64,000 nt of DNA from contig CANFXV010000010.1 of the NCBI GenBank assembly GCA_947451115.1, positions 1 through 64,000 on the forward strand, read 5' to 3'. A program made the position numbers and the translations under genes. The notes beneath the pieces are model-generated. The model was not told where the DNA came from. It ran no database searches and saw only the letters and a program-made list of their open reading frames with translations. The DNA is from Bacteroidota bacterium (lineage in GTDB: Bacteria > Bacteroidota > Bacteroidia > Chitinophagales > Chitinophagaceae). Of this stretch, positions 60,417 to 64,000 are shown in pieces; position 1 is the first letter of the stretch; every line of letters starts with the position of its first letter.

Positions 60417-60476
60417 TTAATATCAAAACCCCAGGAGTCTTTTAAAGATTTTTAAAGCTGGGTGGATGAAATCAAC

Positions 60477-61031
60477 ATGAAAATTTATACAAAAGCCGGC
60501 GATTTAGGTAGTACCTCCTTAATAGGTGGCACCCGTGTTCCTAAAAGTCATATTCGAATAGAATCTTATGGCACAGTAGATGAATTAAACTCCTTCATTG
60601 GACTATTGAGTGATTTAGTTTCAGAAGCTGGCATTAAAACCGCTTTGAAAGAAGTACAAGATCGTTTGTTTACTGTTGGTTCTTCCTTGGCCTGTGATCC
60701 TGAAAAAGAACCTGCCTTAAAAATTCCAGATTTAAAAGAAGAAGATATTATTTATCTAGAATCTTTAATGGATCAAATGAATGAGGTCTTGGCGCCAATG
60801 AAATCTTTTATTTTACCAGGTGGGCATCAAGCTATTTCCACTGCACATATTGCACGTTGTGTTTGTCGTCGTGCAGAGCGTTGGTGCGTGAATTTACAAG
60901 AGGAAGACTTATTTGTAGAACCCATGGTGATAAAATATCTAAACAGATTAAGTGATTATCTATTCGTCTTAGCCAGATACATTGGGCATTTAAATGGAAT
61001 CGCAGATGCGCCTTGGAAGCCAAGGGTATAA
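60477..61031 (+). CDS. Cob(I)yrinic acid a,c-diamide adenosyltransferase (PduO type)
   Basis: A 184-residue ATP:cob(I)alamin adenosyltransferase, making the adenosylcobalamin coenzyme. Motifs: K-I-Y-T-K-A-G-D-x-G-S-T (ATP-binding, from residue 2), S-Y-G-T-V-D-E-L-N-S-F-I-G, F-I-L-P-G-G and C-R-R-A-E-R-W near the end. I choose the ATG at 60477 because the family begins with this K-I-Y-T motif; a GTG at 60462 would add five residues. It fits with the B12-binding protein at 16.4 kb. Confidence 0.93.
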   Translation: MKIYTKAGDLGSTSLIGGTRVPKSHIRIESYGTVDELNSFIGLLSDLVSEAGIKTALKEVQDRLFTVGSSLACDPEKEPALKIPDLKEEDIIYLESLMDQMNEVLAPMKSFILPGGHQAISTAHIARCVCRRAERWCVNLQEEDLFVEPMVIKYLNRLSDYLFVLARYIGHLNGIADAPWKPRV

Positions 61032-61040
61032 TTAGATCAA

Positions 61041-61709
61041 TTAAATAAATTTTCCGTCTTTCATCGTCAAGCTTCGATTGCTCATGGCAGCCAATGCTTC
61101 ATTGTGGGTTACAATTAAAAAGCTCTGGTTCAATTCGTTTCTTAATTTGATGAATAGATGATGCAAGGCATTGGCATTTTCACTGTCTAAATTTCCGGTT
61201 GGTTCATCGGCAAAAATTAGGGCGGGGCTATTTAATAAGGCACGTGCCACCGCTACTCTTTGTTGCTCTCCACCAGAAAGGCTATGTGGTTTTTTGTCTA
61301 TTTTATCTGCTAGGCCCATTAAGTCCAATAATTCTTTTGCTTTTTGATCAATTTGCTTTTTGGGCATTTTGGCGATCCATCCTGGAATGGACACGTTTTC
61401 TAGGGCAGTGAATTCAGGCAGTAAATGATGAAATTGAAAAACAAAGCCCATTTTCTGATTTCTGTATTTGGCCACTGCTGTATTGGACAGTTGAGCAATG
61501 TCCTGACCCTCAAAAATAACCTGGCCCTGATCGGCTTTTTCCAAACTGCTTACAATGTACAAAAGGGTCGATTTGCCGGCACCGGAAGGGCCAACAATAC
61601 TTACCAATTCCCCTTTGCTTACCTCTAAGGAAACCCCCTTTAACACCGCTACCGGGCCATATTGCTTCCATAGGTCCTTGGCTACTAGTAGTTTTGGCGA
61701 TTGTTCCAT
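61041..61709 (-). CDS. ABC transporter ATP-binding protein (LolD-like)
   Basis: A 222-residue ABC ATPase with Walker A G-P-S-G-A-G-K-S-T (40-48), Q-loop V-F-Q-F-H-H-L-L-P-E-F, signature L-S-G-G-E-Q-Q-R and Walker [13 protein letters not shown]. The Q-F-H-H-L-L-P-E-F-T-A-L-E-N segment is close to LolD, the ATPase releasing outer-membrane lipoproteins from the inner membrane. LolC/E-type permeases are not adjacent. Convergent with the adenosyltransferase gene and divergent from the DUF2795 gene. Confidence 0.87.
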   Translation of the reverse strand: MEQSPKLLVAKDLWKQYGPVAVLKGVSLEVSKGELVSIVGPSGAGKSTLLYIVSSLEKADQGQVIFEGQDIAQLSNTAVAKYRNQKMGFVFQFHHLLPEFTALENVSIPGWIAKMPKKQIDQKAKELLDLMGLADKIDKKPHSLSGGEQQRVAVARALLNSPALIFADEPTGNLDSENANALHHLFIKLRNELNQSFLIVTHNEALAAMSNRSLTMKDGKFI

Positions 61710-61806
61710 GCTACAAACCTAGCAATTCCAACGGAATTATGTTAAAAATTAAAGATTTGTTTACATCCTGTAGAAAAAACAGATTTGGTTATATCGTTTA
61801 TACGGC

Positions 61807-61814
61807 TACTTTTG
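61807..61814 (+). promoter_or_regulatory. -7 promoter element (TACTTTTG) of the DUF2795 gene
   Basis: TACTTTTG matches TAnnTTTG and ends 14 nt before the ATG at 61829. It excludes the longer reading frame from 61694 as the real start. Confidence 0.55.
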
Positions 61815-61828
61815 CAAAAAATAAAGCT

Positions 61829-62050
61829 ATGTTTTGGACTTTAGAATTAGCCAGCTTTTTAGAAGAAGCTCCATGGCCAGCTACCAAAGATGAATTGATT
61901 GATTATACCATTAGAAGTGGTGCACCCATAGAAGTAGTAGAGAACTTGCAAGAGTTAGAAGACGAAGGGGAAGTGTATGAAAGTATCGAAGACATTTGGC
62001 CGGATTATCCAAGCCATGATGATTTTATGTTTAACGAAGACGAGTATTAA
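61829..62050 (+). CDS. DUF2795 domain protein, 73 aa
   Basis: A 73-residue acidic protein: M-F-W-T-L-E-L-A-S-F-L-E-E-A-P-W-P-A-T-K, then G-A-P-I-E-V-V-E-N-L-Q and an acidic end (D-I-W-P-D-Y-P; F-N-E-D-E-Y). I recognise it as a highly conserved Bacteroidota small protein of the DUF2795 type; function unknown. Translation from the ATG at 61829 fits the promoter element. The stop codon lies inside a 17-bp inverted repeat. Confidence 0.82.
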   Translation: MFWTLELASFLEEAPWPATKDELIDYTIRSGAPIEVVENLQELEDEGEVYESIEDIWPDYPSHDDFMFNEDEY

Positions 62051-62090
62051 TTTTACAAATTTTTATAGAATATAAAATTTGTAAAATTAA
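62047..62090. repeat. Perfect 17-bp AT-rich inverted repeat over a stop codon
   Basis: Arms 62047-62063 (TTAATTTTACAAATTTT) and 62074-62090 are exact reverse complements with a 10-nt loop. The TAA stop of the DUF2795 gene (62048-62050) lies in the left arm. It is too AT-rich for an ordinary terminator, and a proper terminator follows 19 bp later. Confidence 0.65.
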
Positions 62091-62108
62091 TCTCTAATGA
62101 ATTAAATA

Positions 62109-62140
62109 AAAAAAAGGCTAAACTTTGTTAGCCTTTTTTT
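62109..62140. terminator. Bidirectional terminator between DUF2795 and SemiSWEET genes
   Basis: AAAAAAAGGCTAA (62109-62121) and TTAGCCTTTTTTT (62128-62140) form a perfect stem with a 6-nt loop. The A-run on one side and T-run on the other allow termination on both strands. Confidence 0.8.
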
Positions 62141-62187
62141 TATTTAATCGCGAAGAATGAATTTTAAATCTTTTTAAAATAAATTCC

Positions 62188-62460
62188 CTAAAAAGTCAAT
62201 TTAAAATAAAGCAACATCAAGCTTAATATAAGTACAATGGTATTGGCCATCAGTACTGGTTTACTTTTAATTAAAAAGGCATAGGTTAACCATACCATAC
62301 AACTAAAGTTCACAATAAGAATCATAAGTAGGCTAAGGCTTGCTACATTTTTTGTTTGCCAAGTTAAATAAACCTGTGGTACAAAAGTGATGCAGCTAAG
62401 CAGTGAACCAAGGTATCCTATAGCTTCTACTAATTTTGGGTTGATTTCTTTTTTGTTCAT
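62188..62460 (-). CDS. SemiSWEET-type PQ-loop sugar transporter
   Basis: A 90-residue protein of three TM helices (~11-32, 38-60, 65-88), one triple-helix bundle, which dimerises in the SemiSWEET family to transport sugars. The first helix has the PQ-loop motif I-T-F-V-P-Q-V-Y-L-T-W, and the second ends N-F-S-C-M-V-W-L-T-Y-A. The start is the first ATG after an A/T-rich gap. Substrate unknown. The fabI gene lies upstream on the same strand (34-bp gap). Confidence 0.85.
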   Translation of the reverse strand: MNKKEINPKLVEAIGYLGSLLSCITFVPQVYLTWQTKNVASLSLLMILIVNFSCMVWLTYAFLIKSKPVLMANTIVLILSLMLLYFKLTF

Positions 62461-62494
62461 TTTCTTATTTGCTTGAATATGGATCCTGTTAAAA

Positions 62495-63316
62495 TTATCC
62501 TTCGGTAATACCTGCTTTTTGCATAATCAAATCGCTTACGCCTGTGGTAGAGTAACCACCATCATGGAATAAGTTTTGCATGGTCACCATCTTCGTTAAA
62601 TCAGAGAACAAAGTCACGCAATAGTTTGCACAATCTTCAGCACTTGCATTTCCTAAAGGGGCAATCGCATCAGCATAATCAAAGAAGTCGCCGAAGCCTT
62701 TAATGCCAGTTCCTGCGGTTGTTTTAGTAGGCGATTGAGATACGGTATTCACACGCACTTTGTTTCTTAATCCATAATGGTAACCAAAGCTACGGGCAAT
62801 AGATTCCAACAAAGCTTTAATATCAGCCATATCTGTATAAAAAGGGAAGGTTCTTTGTGCTGCTGCATAAGTTAAAGCCACCACACTTGCATGGTCGTTT
62901 AAAGCGTCCATTTTATAGGCCACACTTAGCATTTTATGCAAGCTCATCGCAGACACATCTACTCCTTTGGCATAATAATCATAGTTCAATTCAGGATAAG
63001 CAATTTTCTTTCTAATATTCACGCTCATGCCAATAGAGTGTAATACGAAATCTATTTTTCCGCCTAAAATTTCTTGAGACTGCGTAAATAGATTGGTTAA
63101 CTCTTCAACGCTAGTTGCATCTGCAGGAACAATTTTAGAATTGGTCTTTTCGGCCAGTGCATTAATTTCTCCCATGCGCATCGCAATAGGGGCGTTGGTC
63201 AATACAAAACTAGCACCTTCTTCATGTGCCTTTTCTGCTACTTTCCATGCAATCGAATTACTGTCTAAAGCACCTGTGATAATTCCTCTTTTTCCTTTTA
63301 ATAAATTGTAAGCCAT
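62495..63316 (-). CDS. fabI: Enoyl-[acyl-carrier-protein] reductase (NADH), FabI
   Basis: A 273-residue short-chain-dehydrogenase-type enoyl-ACP reductase, the last step of fatty-acid elongation. Visible: G-I-I-T-G-A near 11 with S-N-S-I-A-W; H-S-I-G-M-S; the catalytic Tyr/Lys pair with F-Y-T-D-M-A-D-I-K (Tyr and Lys seven residues apart); and S-P-T-K-T. The Y-(x)6-K spacing marks FabI rather than other SDRs. It is a usual target of triclosan. SemiSWEET follows on the same strand. Confidence 0.92.
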   Translation of the reverse strand: MAYNLLKGKRGIITGALDSNSIAWKVAEKAHEEGASFVLTNAPIAMRMGEINALAEKTNSKIVPADATSVEELTNLFTQSQEILGGKIDFVLHSIGMSVNIRKKIAYPELNYDYYAKGVDVSAMSLHKMLSVAYKMDALNDHASVVALTYAAAQRTFPFYTDMADIKALLESIARSFGYHYGLRNKVRVNTVSQSPTKTTAGTGIKGFGDFFDYADAIAPLGNASAEDCANYCVTLFSDLTKMVTMQNLFHDGGYSTTGVSDLIMQKAGITEG

Positions 63317-63390
63317 TGTAGATGGTTGATTTAATTGCTGTAAAAATAATTATAATATCTTATAAAAAGACAATATTAAAGCCAATAATA

Positions 63391-64000
63391 CTAGGAAGAC
63401 AATAGTTCTTTGGCATTGTCCATGGCCGATTTGCTTGGCGGATCGCCTCCAATCATTTGAGCAATATGCATTACACGCTCTGTCTTATTTAAAGTTTTCA
63501 AATAAGTATGTGTAGCAGTCCCTTTTTGTTCTTTGTAAACATATAAATGTGCATTGCCTTTGGCTGCAATTTGCGGTTGATGGGTTATGCATAAAACCTG
63601 TCTGGCTTGTCCTAAATTTTGCAACAACAAACCAACTTGTTTGGCAGGCTCTCCTGAAATACCCGTATCGATTTCATCAAAAATCATGGTAGGCAAGTCC
63701 ACCGATTTGGCCACCAATGATTTGATACAAAGCATTAATCTACTTAATTCACCACCGCTAGCCACTTTTTTAATGGGCTCGAATTTATTGGTATTGTTGG
63801 CATCAAATAAAATATCAATTTTATCTTTTCCATAAAAATTATAAGGTACTTCTTCGATGCTTACTTTTATTTTGGCATTGGGCATACCCACTTGATGTAA
63901 TAATTTGTTCACATTAACAGTCAAAGGGCTCATTTCTTTTTCTCTTTTGCTGGTCAATACTTTTGCAAGTGTAACCGACTTGGTTTCGGCATCTTTGACC
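63391..64000 (-). CDS. recN: DNA repair protein RecN, C-terminal part (partial)
   Basis: The reading frame is open from the stop at 63391 to the window edge, covering about 203 C-terminal residues; the 5' part lies outside. The ABC/SMC-type ATPase half shows the signature V-A-S-G-G-E-L-S-R, Walker B M-I-F-D-E-I-D-T-G-I-S-G and the H-loop I-T-H-Q-P-Q-I-A. RecN is a coiled-coil SMC-like protein for double-strand break repair. An internal TTG near 63957 is not the start, since homology continues upstream. Confidence 0.95.
   Translation of the reverse strand, partial: VKDAETKSVTLAKVLTSKREKEMSPLTVNVNKLLHQVGMPNAKIKVSIEEVPYNFYGKDKIDILFDANNTNKFEPIKKVASGGELSRLMLCIKSLVAKSVDLPTMIFDEIDTGISGEPAKQVGLLLQNLGQARQVLCITHQPQIAAKGNAHLYVYKEQKGTATHTYLKTLNKTERVMHIAQMIGGDPPSKSAMDNAKELLSS

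Noticed and set aside
60417-60476. Cobalamin riboswitch before the adenosyltransferase gene
   Set aside because: The leader after TAGTTTTG is only 60 nt and lacks the conserved B12-box core; a B12 riboswitch needs about 200 nt.

Overview
The window is a gene-dense, AT-rich stretch of an ordinary chromosome from a Bacteroidota bacterium, most likely a Chitinophagaceae/Sediminibacterium-like lineage. The evidence is a type IX secretion locus (porU, porV and a divergent gldJ), a protease with a type IX C-terminal sorting domain, families largely confined to the phylum (DUF4292, DUF6089-like, DUF2795), the gene order dut-DUF4292-EnvC, and many starts preceded by the phylum's -7 promoter element TAnnTTTG instead of a Shine-Dalgarno sequence. 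I see no phage, insertion sequence, CRISPR array, plasmid gene or rRNA. The only RNA gene found is tRNA-Ser(GGA).

Layout. 1-9.1 kb: the 3' end of glyS, an FNR-type reductase, a secreted S8 protease, a lipoprotein, mfd and a small conserved protein. 9.1-20.8 kb: gyrB, a divergent AraC regulator, an amidohydrolase, fumC, a leftward group gltX / stand-alone B12-binding domain / crotonase, a polysaccharide deacetylase, tatD and an outer-membrane protein. 20.9-24.8 kb: a leftward group gldJ-ispF-murF-DUF983-tRNA-Ser. 24.9-32.2 kb: porU-porV, then dut-DUF4292-envC-like. 32.2-39 kb: glpK-glpF, atpD-atpC, an orphan sensor kinase, and queA leftward. 39.2-55.9 kb: a full division and cell wall (dcw) cluster, mraZ-rsmH-ftsL-PBP-murE-mraY-murD-ftsW-murG-murC-ftsQ-ftsA-ftsZ, ending in a strong terminator. 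55.9-64 kb: an epimerase, a fadN-like beta-oxidation protein, gatC, two MacB/LolD-type ATPases without permeases, a cobalamin adenosyltransferase, DUF2795, a SemiSWEET, fabI and the 3' part of recN.

How the genes work together. murF plus the dcw genes supply the cytoplasmic Mur ligases C, D, E and F, the lipid I/II enzymes, a transpeptidase, a SEDS protein and the Z-ring proteins; the EnvC-like protein probably switches on an amidase at division. PorU and PorV process and carry T9SS cargo such as the S8 protease at 0.9-4.7 kb. The B12-binding domain and the adenosyltransferase point to adenosylcobalamin-dependent methylmalonyl-CoA chemistry.

I found no evidently new multi-gene system. The best leads are a four-repeat, 10-bp-phased MraZ-type operator before mraZ; several genes whose TAnnTTTG element lies 3-6 nt before the ATG, implying leaderless mRNAs; an FtsZ with a very long acidic linker and a substituted T7 loop; an FtsQ with a lysine-rich tail of about 109 residues; a GldJ with no lipobox; and several unexplained inverted repeats.
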